Made by a program: the position numbers and the translations under genes. From Epiperipatus broadwayi (lineage: Eukaryota > Onychophora > Udeonychophora > Euonychophora > Peripatidae): a stretch of DNA of 64,000 nt. This document shows, one piece after another, positions 22,089-37,762 of the stretch; the stretch's first letter is position 1, and every line of letters starts with the position of its first letter. The stretch is from NCBI GenBank assembly GCA_028023455.1, contig JAQFVV010006698.1, forward strand, positions 1 to 64,000. Direction: 5' to 3'. A model generated the notes under the pieces. The model was not told the DNA's origin. It saw only the letters and a list, made by a program, of their open reading frames with translations, and made no database searches.

Positions 22089-22424
22089 TTTCAAACTATA
22101 TGTCTGCCGTTACATCTTTATTTATTTGATACCCATTCAATATAATATTTCCTCGATTCTGTAAAATATAAATGTTTAATATTAATGTTATTATTGGCTA
22201 ACTCAAAAATAAAATCCTGAATCTCTTGCAACTTCATGACCATCATCCCTAAAGAAATATTTACTAATGTAGCATCAAATGTGTTGTTTCGTAGATTGTA
22301 TTGTGGAACCGATAAACTATGTTCGTACTCAGTACTACGGGTGGCTTCGCCACCAAGATGGTGCTGCAGTTATGTGTGGTAGTCAAATTCTGCATTATGT
22401 TAACAAATCATACAAATCTGACCT
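22089..22424. other. spacer with a small GC-rich hairpin
   Basis: No gene. A perfect hairpin GGTGGC-TTC-GCCACC occurs near 22,340-22,355, unusual in this AT-rich setting. The plus-strand frame of 68 codons over it has no recognisable domain. Confidence 0.4.
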
Positions 22425-23640
22425 ACAACATTACTTTAGTCTTTTTAACATTTATCTTCAGTGCTACTTTCTTACTTTCATCTGATAACTCCTGTAACAT
22501 TTTCTGAAGCTTTAAAGCACTGTTTGCAAAAAAAAACAACAACTACAACATCTGCAAAATCTAAATGACTTATATAATCTCCATTTACTTTTACTCCTTT
22601 AGCTTCCAATTTTAAAGCACAAAAAAATTTCTTGAGGCACTTCTGTAAAAAGTTTTGCAGATATAGTGCCACCCTGTCTTACACCCTTCTTAATGTTAAC
22701 CTTCCTAGTATTATTATGTAGTCTAATTGTTGTTGTGGCATTTTTATAAGTATTTTTTTAGAATATGACAATATCCTTGATGATCAAACGTTTTAATCAC
22801 TGAAAAATGCTTATAGAATGAAATGTCTTTTCATATTACAAACCTAAATCATAATGACAACTAACACTTATTGGTGTATTTGATAACTTTTCTCAATAAT
22901 TAGATATCATATACTGTACAAAAACTACTTTTAAATCCAACTTGTTTTCTTGGTTGCCCGAAATCCAATGTTTTCAGTAGAAGAGTTGTAATTAACTTGG
23001 TAAATTGTTTGTATAAAATTGAGAAAGGTCTGATAAGTCTGTAATTTATAATATTATCTTTATCACTTTCTTTTTTAAATTTAATATTAATATTGCATTT
23101 TTCCAATCATCTGGCACATATTTATCATTTATATATTAGGTATATATTTTTGCCAAAAAATTTTTATCTCTTCAACCTGCTTCTCTTAAGATATCAATTA
23201 TAATTCCATCATTACCTGGAGCTATTCCTTATTTCATAAATTTAATTGCATCTCACTTCTTCATTTGAAATTCTGGGAAATTTAGAAAATATAATAGGTG
23301 TAGGTATATAGTTCTATTTTTTGTTCTTATTGCAGATATACGTTTCCTGCAATGCCAAAATATTGGTTTACACTCTTGAGACTTTTATTCTCTTCTACAG
23401 CTTTACTTTCGTGTTTACAATTATACTTTCTTATATCATTATCAACTATTTTTCGCACCATTTTACAAAATTCGATATATTCAATCCTTTTAATGTATTT
23501 TTTTTGTATATCTTCATATTCCTATTTTTCTTCATAAATTCTCTAGTATCAGAAAAAAATGTATTCCTCAATTACTGCTTTTTTCTACCAGCTTTTTTGT
23601 TGCACTTTTTAAAAGTGTATCAGTTGTTTTCATAATAATT
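22425..23640 (-). pseudogene. LINE remnant 3, reverse transcriptase region
   Basis: Minus-strand copy of the same LINE family. Running from high to low coordinates: linker with FMKKNRNMK (about 23,540), IAPGNDGIIIDILREAG (about 23,210), YVPDDWKNAILI, DKDNIINYRLIRPFSILYK with FTKLITTLLLKTLDFGQP (22,900-23,060). After a gap come GVKVNGDYISHLDFADVVVV (about 22,590), the YADD-equivalent FADD with the second D changed to V, and LQELSDESKKVALKINVKKT (about 22,450). Order and spacing fit one ORF2 with an internal deletion and frameshifts. Inactive. Confidence 0.78.
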
Positions 23641-24059
23641 TGATTGAAGACGGTATTGAATGCCATTTTTGTTTTCTTCTTATTAAGGTAATGATTTTAT
23701 TAAATCAGATTGCGGATATTTTTATAACATATAATATTAATAATAAAATAATGGTGTTATCCCAAATCAACATAATCAGAAGCAAATTGGCTTCTTTTGG
23801 TATGAGCATTTGTTTCAAAAGTATTAATTATTATTATAATTTTTTTTTAATAAAACAAATGCTTTTATTAGTAAAATTTTGATGATTATCAAATTATATA
23901 TTTCTTAAAATGTATTATTTATATAAAATTCAAATTACTATGTTATCAAACACACCGACATTTAATTATAAATGTTTTAAATTATCAAATTCATTGTAAA
24001 ACACCCTAACCGTAAATGTAATATTGGAAGCAAAACTATTCACTATATCAACAATTAAA
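23641..24059. other. AT-rich spacer
   Basis: No recognised feature; the 80-codon plus-strand frame is low complexity. Confidence 0.35.
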
Positions 24060-24061
24060 CC

Positions 24062-24205
24062 ACTAAACATCACATGATCACTATTTCATAGTAGCACATA
24101 ATTGTTATTAAACAAAGCACAAGCCTTCTGGTATCCATTGATTGCTCTTGTTGGCACAAGATGGCACTACTGTATGGAGAGTTTTGCTTTGTTTATATCA
24201 AAAAT
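24062..24205 (+). repeat. family-1 ribozyme unit fragment, ribozyme deleted
   Basis: The right part (24,119-24,200) is the 3' portion of the unit: CACAAGCCTTCTGG, TGGCACTACTGTATGGAGAG, TTTTGCTTTGTTTAT. The left part (about 24,066-24,113) is the reverse complement of the unit's tail. The small inverted arrangement mirrors the composite at 6,792-7,863, but no hammerhead core is left. Confidence 0.7.
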
Positions 24206-24350
24206 TCATTGAATTTATTTTTATCAATTATAAAATAAATAATTTAATAAAAACAGAAAAATTATTGATTACATTATTATCTAGGAAATCAATATAGGTA
24301 GAGCACATTAATGAATACATAACGTTACTGGACTGTCTGTCCATGTGTAA

Positions 24351-25018
24351 TGTAAATAAAGTTATTTTTTTTTAGATTTGTGAAAATGTTTGCTGATAGT
24401 AAAAGATATTATGTAAATTAAAAAGAGCTGTCTAGTTTTACTTATCATACCATTTACAAGTTTCTTAAACACTTCATCAATACTTTTATTTTTAAAAAGT
24501 ATAAATGTCATATGTATAAGTAGAAATCAATACATAGGAAAAGGAAAAAGATGATGAAGAAAGTTATATTACTTCCATAAGCTGTCAAGTTGTTAATAAT
24601 AATGACCTTCTTGAAAAGAGAAATGGAATATTAGTTTAAATTACTATATATAATTTAAAGACTTTGAAATGAAGTTGTCAGTTAATAAAATGACAGACTG
24701 ATGTGAAGGGAACTCACCTGTAATACTGATAATGAGTGCACTATAAGTAAAGACTACTGAAGTTTCCACTGCTAAATATAACTATGCAACTCTAAATGAA
24801 TGGACAGTATTATACATTCACAGAGTGTGACAATGAACTTTATCACACATCAAACTTGTTCTAATATTCTTTCCAAAGTTAAGGAATAAGTATTGTTTGT
24901 TATTTTATTATTATTTTATTATTCATTTTATAATTTACCAATATTCTGTAGCAAAGAGAAATAAATTTTCTAGGATTAGTGGAAGTTGTTCTTGTGTGAT
25001 ATAATTTACTATTGTCAC
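24351..25018 (+). repeat. 5' LTR of Ty3-type element
   Basis: Aligns with 27,445-28,032. Shared strings include AATAAAGTTATTTT (near start, one change in the other copy), TTGTGAAAATGT, AAATGACAGAC, AAACTTGTTCTAAT-type sequence, AAAGTTAAGGAATAA and GAGAAATAAATTTTCTA near the end. The two LTRs are well diverged, so this is an old copy. Confidence 0.75.
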
Positions 25019-25036
25019 TGGCACAGCTGGTATTTC
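25019..25036 (+). promoter_or_regulatory. candidate primer-binding site
   Basis: TGGCACAGCTGG directly follows the 5' LTR, sharing TGGCACAG with the site at 1,994. Confidence 0.5.
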
Positions 25037-27444
25037 AGCAGTTGAAAACACTTGACAGCTTGCAAGAATAGCTGTTGGTGCATTTGACAGTTGTAACCTA
25101 CGTTGGAGTGACAATTAAAATAGAGTGATATAATTAATCCATGAGTGAATAAAAATTAAATATGAAATTTAAGAAAGTATAATGATGGCAATACTGATTC
25201 ATAATTTTTGAGAGTTGGATGTGGAATAAATACAAAAATCACATAGATCATTATAAGTGTATAAATAAAATGGAAATGATAAAGTTAATGTTTTCAACCT
25301 TCAGATTTTTGCCTGTAGCAATGTTTTTCATATAACAAAACAATTGAGCAAACAAAGATTCCAGAAGATGTACTATATAAAAAATTGGTAGTTATTCTCA
25401 GTTACTTTTTCTACCAGCAGTGATAAATATAATGCCTCATTTGCATTTTAGGATGAGGAAGCAATTACCTCATAAATGTTACCAATGTTATAACAGCATT
25501 AAAAACAGTAGCCAAACAATGCAAGGTCATGGCTGACATGCATAATATATTGTTACAGCAGATTGTTTATAGTATGACATACAACAATTTTAGTAAAATT
25601 GTTAAGTGGATTTAACAAATAATACAGTGATTACAAAATGTATGACAAATGAAATAACAGTAAAATGTATCACAATTTAAAGTAATGACAAATGAAATAA
25701 AAAATCTGACATTTGCAAACAAAACACAAGTAATTAATACCTATTAGTTTTCTAAAGAATGACCTCATGTTATTGTTTTTTGAGTTAAAGGACATAAAAA
25801 AGTTGTGCAAATGCAGAATGGAGAAATACCATTAAAAAGCATCTAGCACCTGTCTATAAAAAGGAGGAAAATTATAAATATGCACCAAAATCAGGAGGAG
25901 AAGCACATTAAAAAATGTAGAAATAAGGGCAGTAAAGGATTCAGATAATAAATTACATTAAACATGACTATTTGTGATAATAATGTTAAAATGGATGTTG
26001 ATAATTGTGACAGACTTTCTATTCTACCCTTTTGGAGAATAAAATCAAATCAATACTAAATGCAAAACATAAAGGAAAGCTGCAAAATATAGATGTACTG
26101 GCCAAAGATGTAAATAGTAATAAAAGTGACATATATGGAAAAATAGTTATTGCTGTAAAGATCAATAATATTTTATTGCTATTTATTGTGAAAAGGGATA
26201 TAAGTCTGTTGTTGGGTCAAAACTGGTTCAGATTTCTCAGCATTTATGTTGAGAAAAAGAGAAATAATGATTTGCAAGAGCTTTGCAAAATGTGGAGAGA
26301 AGTTCTGGATCAGTAAACATGCATATAATAATGGGAAATTAAAATACAGGAAAGAAATGGTAAAAATTTGTAGATAATGTCAATATACAGTTGATTTACT
26401 GAAGAAAATTTATAAATTGTGAATAGGGGCAAAAAAATCTATAGTAAATCATTCATAAAGATTTTATCTATTTTTTATATTAATGGATTAATATTCCTAT
26501 TGGGTCAAATATAAGCATGCAAAAACTGAATGTACCAATAACACCTTCAAAATTATTTTACTACTTCCTGCTAGCCTGAAATCCTGAGATCTGATAATAG
26601 AACAGTATTTATTTTTGTTGATTTAAAAAATAGTTACCAAATAAAAGAATATACCATATTCTCATTCTTCCCTATGATCCAGTATTAAATAAATTCATTA
26701 AAAAGACAAAATCATTCTTTAAAATCTACCTTAAAGTAAATGACAGTTATGAATATGAAGACTGCATTAGTAGAAGTTATGTTTACCATTTTACTCTGAG
26801 TGTGTCTAACAATAAAATCACCTGATAAATTATTACAATAAAAATGTCATACACATTTGTCTAAACTGTTACCATTTCAGAAGAAGCAGAAAAGAAAACT
26901 ACTTTAAATGAAGCAAATACTAATTTAAACACCAGATTTTAAATTTGCAAGACCATATGGGCCAGATATTTGACAAAATTGTTAAGGATCCCAGGTAACC
27001 ATTGTGGAAGTTATATCTGAGGATATAAAATTGATTAAACTCAAAAACAAACTGCATAATGGGATACATTTAAATCACATATGCAAGTGTTCCCGTGTTA
27101 TATCAAATGTGGACAGACCCTGAACCTATACTAACTAATCCTAAATTGGAAACTAAGACAAGTGAAGAATACGATGTTACCTCCTCAACTGTGCTAAATG
27201 AGTAACTGCCCATTGATAAGGATTTTGAAGATGATGTCAGATTAAATGATGATGTTGAAGATCTAATGGAAGATATTTTACAACCAACATTAGAAAATCA
27301 AATGGACTTAAACACAAAATTGAAATGAAAGATGACCTGAACATTCTCCCAGACATCACATAAATTATAAAATATCTGAAAATTTAAGATTATTTTCTAA
27401 AGTGATATGTAGATGTGGACTTCCTGTCGACATCCATATGATAT
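25037..27444 (+). pseudogene. internal region of Ty3-type LTR element (gag-pol relic)
   Basis: A degenerate zinc-knuckle-like region (cysteines and histidines around 25,800-25,925) is followed by a retropepsin relic. The active-site block reads VDNC before LSILP (25,997-26,029) where DTG or DSG is expected. A frameshift leads into an open frame 26,032-26,313 with YGKIVIAVKINN and LLLGQNWF, the protease's C-terminal G-x-N/D-W box. Reverse transcriptase is not recognisable. At about 26,930-27,120 two frames give RPYGPD and VEVISEDIKLIKLKN with LNHI, resembling the GPY/F module that follows integrase. So most of pol is gone and the element is dead. The Ty3 (gypsy) assignment rests on domain order. 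Confidence 0.65.
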
Positions 27445-28032
27445 TGTAAGTAAAGTTATTTTAACATTTGTGAAAATGTGTGCTTTGTTATTGTTTAACC
27501 AAAAAGCTAAGTACCCTTGTTTTTTTTCTTAGGAAGATTGAATAATAATTATGCTAATTAGCACAATTAATTAAAAGAGAAAATGAAAATGTCAGAATGA
27601 TAAGAAACTATCAGAACAATGACATATTAGGGCAATTAAAGAAAACTGTCAAGTTAGTAATAATAACGTCTTTCTTAAACAGAGAAATGGCCACGTTAAA
27701 TTAAAGTAGCATTTATAATATAAAGATACGAAAATGATGTCAATTATATAAAATGACAGACAGAAATGAAGTAGAACTCAGTGTTAATAGAGTTAGTATA
27801 AGCCTTAATGTAACTCTAAATTAATTGTTGGCAATATACATACATAAATTGTGAGAATGAAGTATTCTTACACACTAATCTTGTTCTAATGTTTGACCCA
27901 AAGTTAAGGAATAATGATTGTTAATACATTATCACTTAAATGTTATTTATCACTTTATTACTATTTGTCAACATAGAGAAATAAATTTTCTAAGATTTGT
28001 AAATGTTTTTGCATGTTATTTTTATCATTATG
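27445..28032 (+). repeat. 3' LTR of Ty3-type element
   Basis: Begins TGTAAGTAAAGTTATTTT and aligns with 24,351-25,018; the 3' end is set by the alignment to the base before the 5' primer site, and is approximate. Flanking target duplications are not clear. Confidence 0.72.
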
Positions 28033-28279
28033 GTATTAAAGATCCATCTCATCCATTGAACTGCCAGTAACTCATCTTACTTTGTTTTTTATATACAATA
28101 TTGTACAAGGATTTTTTTTTTAATTCTCTAATACAGATAAATAAATAAAGTCATTATTTTTGGGGGCAGAAAAATATTCATGTTTCATTAAAACTAAAAT
28201 AACTAAACATTTTTCTGTAATCTATCAAGTGTATTGGCATATGATTCAAATAGTTGTGACGTGTTGTTGTGATTTCTCT

Positions 28280-29545
28280 TTATACAGAGTCAGGAATCTC
28301 TCAGCAATTATGCTCAGAGATACCTGTTAGCCACATTACCTTCGCTTTCCATTTTCCACCCTAATTTTTCCTATATCCAGCTTTATCCCATTTCCACAAC
28401 ATAATTTTTGTCAACTCCATGTCCTTTATATCTAAATCTCCCTTAACTTTTCCCAAACCCAACATAAAAAAAAAACAATAAACCACATTCTAAATAATCA
28501 CTTTATATATTTATTCTTTTATAATATTATATGAACCCTTTCTGTTTTCAGACATTTACATTCAATTAACAGATGCCTAATATTTTATGTCTTCTCTATA
28601 TAACTTGCAGACTTAATCACTCACATTTTTCTATTTATGTGTATATTCCCTTGTTGCTAAAGATCTTGTCTGATCCTTAAACAGCAAACTACTTTCCTTG
28701 CTATTATCATAAATTAAGTCACACCCAATATTCAATTTACTATATATAAACAGTTTTTACTCTCCATACTATTTCTCCATCTTTCCAACTCCCTATTTTT
28801 TATTAATGGGTCTATTATTTTACCCTATTCTTACCAATATAACACTCAACAATTTTTCTATCACAAATCACCCTACCTTTTATATAAGTATACTGACATA
28901 ATTTTTTTATCTAAATCTTATGATGTGATGCACTGTGGCTCCTCTTTTTTTGGAAACAGGAATATCTCAGCCACTATGCCCAGAGAAACCCATTAGTCAC
29001 CTTACCTTTCCTTTCCCACCCTAAGTTTTTCCCATATTTTTATCTATCCTGTTCCATTCCATTTCCACAACATAATCTTTGTCAATTCTGTGGCCTTTAT
29101 ATCTAAATTCCCTTTATCTCTTCACAAACCCAGCATAAAAACCAAGAACAAACACACTTTCTATTTAATTACTTTGTTTATATTTATTCTTCCACAACTT
29201 CATTATTTGTACCTTTTCTGCTTGTAGGCATTTTCATTTGAACTTGCACCAATATTTTTTTCATTTATGTATATATTCTCTTGTTGTTAAAGATCCTGTT
29301 TGAGCCTTAAACAGTAATCTACTTTCCTTGCTATTATCATAAATTAACTCACACCAAATATTTTGCGTTTAAACTCTTTTTACTCTCCATACTAGTTCTT
29401 CATCTCTCCAATTCCCTATTTTTTTATTAATCCATCTATTCTTTTATTCGATTCCTTGCTACTATAACAATCAACAATTCACTTAATACAATTATTCCAC
29501 TTTTGAATAAGTATACAGACATAAATTTCTTTAACAAAATTCTTT
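28280..29545 (-). repeat. tandem duplication (about 670 + 590 bp) of a LINE 3'-region relic
   Basis: Units 28,280-28,955 and 28,956-29,545 are collinear: CTTTCCTTGCTATTATCATA, TTTTTACTCTCCATACTA and CATTTCCACAACATAAT occur in both. On the minus strand both translate to similar pieces, for example WRVKRV and CELIYDNSKESRLLFKAQTG in the right unit, LIYDNSKESSLLFKDQTRSL in the left. This resembles the region C-terminal to a LINE reverse transcriptase. Many stops. Family not certain. Confidence 0.5.
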
Positions 29546-31119
29546 AACCTTTATACCATAATATCAATTATTATATATATGCGCTGCATGCATAGATAAT
29601 GGAGCTAAAAAATATATGTTTAAAAACGAAATTTTAATCTACTAAAATATAAAACTATTAAATTATTCAGCTTAGTGCATTCAAGAGACTATTTGCTCTC
29701 CTTCTCATGACTGTTGTAGTTGTTAGTGCATTGTAGGAATGGAAATTTAGCAAATTGATGCAAATGAGTTATAACTGCCATTTCCAAAACAGTGCAAAAC
29801 ATGCTTCTCTTCTATTGATGGGCTTGGGTTAGCGAAATATGTGAAACACCTCTTTAATCTTGTGTTGGACATCGTATCTTTCGGAGCATACGATATTGGC
29901 AGAGATGGGTTCAAATTTATGGCCTGATGCTCTTTCGTGTTCACAGAATATCAATATATTCATAGATAATAGCACATTCTCCATATTTAGAACCATGTCT
30001 TCAATAAACTTAAATATAATTCTGTGCCTGCAAGAGTTCATATATATATATAACTTTTTTTTATCCCGAAGGTTTGTCTCCTGTTACTCACACCTACATA
30101 TGTTCTATATGAGATAGACATCAATGCTATCTTTATTACTATAATCATACGAATTGATCTTTTTTGATTCTATTCCTAAACAGAACTGCATGTATAATAA
30201 CTATAAAGGGATGACCTTTTGGCCTGAATCCTAACTGAATAAACCTAATTGAATGCAATTACAATTCATACAGGAATAACTTGTTCTGAGCTTGATCCCT
30301 AACTCACTAAACTGATAGGAATATATTTTCCAATATGGGTGCAAACATATGTAGACTATTAAACATTGAACAAATAACTGCGCATATATAAATCCCTCTA
30401 CATAAAATCTTATTTTCCATAATTAAATATATATATATTTAACTATAAACGAATGAGACTAATGGAAAAAAAAAATACATTGTTAGTTACGGTTATTTGA
30501 GAAGTATGCAATTTTTATGTGGGCATTGCATTTACATGATTATTTTTTTTTGCCTTTCCTCTTTTATTTATTAATAACTTATATAAAATTCATAAACTAG
30601 AAATACATATGCGATATGTAATTTTTTTTTTAAAAAAAAAAAAGAAAGAATAATTTAACAAGTAAGGAGAATTTATTTCAAATTCATTACCTTTTTTTAA
30701 ATTGACAGTTTCTTGTAAATAATACCCAGATAATATGCTTTATTTATACATTCAGATTACGTAAAATACAGTACAAATCACTGTTTAATTATAAGACTCA
30801 CCAAAACAAAATAATTGTCTAAACAGCAATATACGCAATCGCCCTCTATACTTAAAAAAAAAGAAGACATTATATTGATCAAATTATATGTAATACATTA
30901 TTTTTAAAAAAATTGAAATTTATCACCAACATACCATACAAAACCAAATGTTATTTTAAAGGAATAATATCTTTATGAGAGATAAAATTAGAAACAAATC
31001 TTGGAATAGTAACTGCAATCAGTTTATTTTCCATAAATTCTATAATGCTAGCCAATTTTCACATTATTATGTTTCCATGATAACAACCATTTACTTTTCA
31101 TTACTTAATAAGTGACTAA

Positions 31120-31121
<2 letters not shown>
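29546..31121. other. unrecognised stretch
   Basis: AT-rich. Short frames around 29,747-30,041 (minus) carry CFGNGSYNSFASIC and SYAPKDTMSNTRLKRCF, which look like real-protein composition, but I do not recognise them. They may be another transposon relic. Nothing supportable in 30,120-31,121. Confidence 0.35.

Positions 31122-31163
<42 letters not shown>
31122..31163. repeat. (TA)n microsatellite, left of the solo LTR
   Basis: About 21 TA units, followed directly by TGTAACG. Confidence 0.95.
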
Positions 31164-31166
<3 letters not shown>

Positions 31167-32528
31167 AACGTTTTTTGTTTTGCTAGGCCTTTACACGCTA
31201 ATATAAACTGTGCGTGAGTTGATCAAGCTATGTCAAAAAAAAAAGAAAGTTGTATTTCTATTCTAAAAACACAGCTATTTTTCCTGATCAACTTCAGCCT
31301 ATTAATTGTTACGAATTGTGCTATTGACAAAATCAACTTTTAATTTTATTTACTATGGGCGCCAGAATTCCTAAGAATCTGCTGAAATATGTCGCCAGCA
31401 CCTCTCGCAAGTTGTAAAACAAAAAAAAAAAAAAGATTTTTATTATATATTTTTTTTAAGGGGGGGTAATTCTACCATAATGAGAATTAATGATTTTTAC
31501 GATTATTAGTCCTGGGCGTATTGAAACATATTGGCCAAGATAACTTACGTTTAAATCCTATTACACTAAAAATAAATTTAATAATAAAAAATAATAACTA
31601 TTATTAATAACGCACAAATGAGAATTGATATTAAAAATATTTTTAATTTTGACAAACTAGAATACTTCATGTTAAGTAGCTAATTAATACCTTGGAGAGA
31701 ACACATTTAATTCAGGTGGGAAATATCCAGAAAATATAAATATCAGTTAAAATAAACAAAAAGTTCTTGGTTAAATAAGAGTCTCTCATATAGAAAAATT
31801 AAAGTCACTATCGGGATTCTTTTATACGTATATTTTTACGAGTAGTTTTAAATAGTTAACTTTGTCACAATCAGGATAATTATTCTTACCGGTAAGTTTC
31901 ATGAATTCAGTAGTAGATAACTATGCATAGTTTTTTGGTTATAATGAGCTCGGCCTTTTGGTTATTGCTTGATCTTGTGGTCCATTTCCCCAGTCGGTCA
32001 TGAAGGCTTTTCCTGGTGTACATCATTAGGTCCGATGTCTTCAGAGGCTCCGGTTCACTGTGACATGCCGAATTCCTTCAGCGAAGAGCGATCTTGGATA
32101 TATTAATGTTATCCAAGACCAACTAGAGAAACAAAACAAACAAGACGTTCCTTCAAGCGGATCCCTCCTTTTTATATCCAGTTTTCAGGACTTCTGCGCA
32201 TGCTAGTACCATGCCTTTTTAATCTTATCCAGTCTTTAAAAATTTTATGTAATAAAGTCTTTATTTTCTTCAAGTTTTCGGCCATCTTTAATTAATTTGA
32301 GTATTTCTACTTTCAGCTTATCTTTTTTTACTTGCTTTTGGAATTCTTTTGTTCTCTCCAATTACTTTTATTACTAATCACATAAAAAAAAAAATAAGAA
32401 GAAGAATTCAACCCTCATTGTACGTTTTTTTTTTAAAAAAAAATTACTCAACAAAATTTTAAATCCACTTTTATCTTTTAGTTTTTTACCCAATGCCAAT
32501 ATATTTGTAATGTATATAAATAAACGTT

Positions 32529-32531
<3 letters not shown>
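31164..32531 (+). mobile_element. probable solo LTR inserted in (TA)n
   Basis: A 1,368-bp unit starting TGTAACG and ending CGTTACA, the TG...CA inverted ends typical of LTRs. It is flanked on both sides by pure (TA)n (31,122-31,163 and 32,532-32,595), as expected from insertion into a microsatellite. An ATGTAATAAAGTC polyadenylation-like signal lies near 32,250. No internal region or ORF. Strand is arbitrary, based on that signal. A DNA element with short inverted ends is an alternative. Confidence 0.6.

Positions 32532-32595
<64 letters not shown>
32532..32595. repeat. (TA)n microsatellite, right of the solo LTR
   Basis: About 32 TA units directly after CGTTACA. Confidence 0.95.
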
Positions 32596-32598
<3 letters not shown>

Positions 32599-32649
32599 CT
32601 TTAAAGCATTAGTACTAAACAATAAAAATATGTTCTGTTTATATCTTCT

Positions 32650-34590
32650 ATTAATAATTAAATACTGTATAATGCTATAATGGCAAATATAAATAAAACT
32701 CCCTCTATTATCACCAATGCAATATGCAAAAAAAGGTTCCTCAACAGGACAAGCTGCCCTCATTTTCAAAACCATTGTAAGTTCAGTTAGACAGCACAAA
32801 AACTATGTTCCAATGTCTGTTCAAATTGACATTGAGGCTGCTTTTGATTCAGTCCCTATTGAAATGTTAATTGAGACACTTGCAGACACCAAAATACCTC
32901 ACTATCTTTTATACCTACTAAACAATCTACTCCTTCCTCATGAAATCCATAGTACAATTAATGGTAGAACATTACCTTCCTTCTCTCCCCATCAATCCAT
33001 ACCTCAATAATCTCCACTCAGTTCATTGTTATTTATGTTCTACATTACCCCTCTCATAAAAAAATACAACAAAAATTACAAGGAATCCAAATTCCACACA
33101 CTGGACTATCTATACTGTGTATTGCATACATTGATGATTTTACTGTTTTTCTTACATCCAAAAAACAACTACCTACTCTGGAAAAAAATACTTAATGAAT
33201 ACACCCTCAAATATAAACTCAAAATCAATATTAATAAAACATCAGCTTGGTTTCTTTACACTAACAAGATAAATACACAAGTTTATCATGGGAAACCAAC
33301 TAATTTCTTTGGGTTTTCTTTCTACCTAGAGCCCTCTGCAATGAGACAAACGATCCATAAAAAACTGAAAGATGCTGCTGAACATACAATCACTTCTCTC
33401 TCCAAAACCTACCTCTCACTGTATGCAAAAGTATGCCTTTTCAATTAGCTTGTAACTACAAAAATAACCTATTACTCACCAATCATAAATTTCACTAAAT
33501 CTTTCACTTCATCCATTTACTCACTCTGCAGCAAGCTAATATGGTGCAAAAAAGTAATCACCATCTGTGTAAAATTATTTCGTCTTCCAACAATCAGAAA
33601 TGGTTTAGGACTTCACTCCATACACATTTTTAACAAACAAAAAAGTATTAATCTCCTAGCTGCACTGATAAGAAGTTTTCCAGCTCTCTAATGCATCCTT
33701 CAAATAACACCCAGAGACTGACCACCACCTTCACATGGATATTTGTCTTTGCTCATAAACCAACTTCAAAGCATTTATGATCAGGAGTCTTTTTGGGTGT
33801 TGGTAGATACACCTATTGGACTATTTATAATATGCTGTACTCAGACATAACTACAGATCCTCACTCACCTATGCTCAATATGAACAATCATCGTTTGATG
33901 CAGCGATTTAAAAAATGGTCATTGGAACTCAATTTTTTTGACTTTCTTTTAAAGGTAAATCTTCATGCACTAACTACCTCCTATATCCTTAAATATTGCA
34001 GGTTTTACAACAAAATTGATGCTTTTTGTTTTTTTGTGCCACAGGGAAGAAGAAACACAACAGCACCTATTTCATATCTGCATAGCTCTAACAAATGTCT
34101 GAGAAATTATGATTAACACATATTGACAAAATAACATCACACTTAATAAGTTATTAGAGATACTCAGTAAAGGCTTAATACCAGCCACTCTTGCAACAAT
34201 TTTTTGTTTATATAGTTTCTAGGGCACTAGATGTACTTTCTGCTTGTGGGACAATACCACAAACCACCCAGCCACTTTCTCTAATAAGCTCGAACAACTG
34301 AAGGCTAGAGATGGCAAAATTGCACAGCCAGATATATTTGCTGCTACATGGTCACTATTAAAAACCTGAGACAAAACATAACCTCAGAAAACAAATTATG
34401 ACTTCTCTGTAACAAGAACAATTATTATTATTTTGTTGTTGCTGTTTTACATATCACTTTTTTAACAATTTTTTCTGTTTGTTCCAAAGCTATATAGTTT
34501 TAAACCATGTAGTTTCAACAATGTAATTTTTGGTAAACAAAAAATTCATGTAATCTATTTTTGTACAATAAAGTATATTATTGAAACATA
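32650..34590 (+). pseudogene. LINE B, 5'-truncated ORF2 (RT to 3' end)
   Basis: Reverse-transcriptase relic: LLLSPMQYAKKGSSTGQAAL (about 32,704) then VQIDIEAAFDSVP (about 32,820), the catalytic-Asp motif A; SPLSSLLFMFYI after a stop at 33,008; NINKTSAWF; FFGFSFYLEPS. Then comes a C-terminal part with FRLPTIRNGLGLHSI (33,590) and, in a shifted frame, C-H-R-EEE-TQQ-HLFHIC (about 34,040-34,085), a Cys/His knuckle. The YADD motif is not intact. LINE A at 40,600 shares the NGLGLH and EEE...HL..HC blocks, so both are one family, probably of the L1/Tx1 type. It ends with AATAAAGTATATTATTG and A-rich sequence near 34,590. Confidence 0.72.
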
Positions 34591-34706
34591 AATAAAATTT
34601 AAAAAATCATGTAATACTATAATACTAGCCAAAACAATGAAATTTCCACAACCATGACTTCATCTATTACAACTAGACCTTTTAAAATGAAATTCAACTA
34701 AACACG

Positions 34707-34714
34707 CACACGTG

Positions 34715-34756
<42 letters not shown>
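34707..34756. repeat. (CA)n(TA)n microsatellite
   Basis: CA repeats running into TA repeats, immediately left of the second 2.6-kb repeat copy. Confidence 0.9.

Positions 34757-37553
<2,797 letters not shown>

Positions 37554-37608
<55 letters not shown>
37554..37608. repeat. (TA)n microsatellite
   Basis: About 27 TA units between the 2.6-kb repeat and the PLE remnant. Confidence 0.97.
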
Positions 37609-37609
<1 letters not shown>

Positions 37610-37615
37610 CAAAAT

Positions 37616-37643
37616 AGGTTTCCGTCAATCACTTCTCAAAACA
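37616..37643 (-). ncRNA. HHR-like hairpin motif 3' of PLE remnant 2
   Basis: Minus strand TTTTGAGAAG, degenerate stem, GGAAACCT, immediately after the PLE coding end. It aligns with 61,311-61,349 and 48,163-48,212. A decayed form of a motif whose hairpin is better kept in those two copies. Confidence 0.4.
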
Positions 37644-37762
37644 CTTTTCTTTGACATCAAAGGACATCTTTATAATAATGATAGTTTCAAATTTAAAAAA
37701 AATATATCAAAGGTTTTTTTTACTATCCTTTCCAATTTACTTCATTCATTAAAGATAACCTC

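Noticed and set aside
22279-22507. Overlapping 68- and 62-codon frames with cysteines
   Set aside because: They run over the antisense end of LINE remnant 3 and have no recognisable fold.
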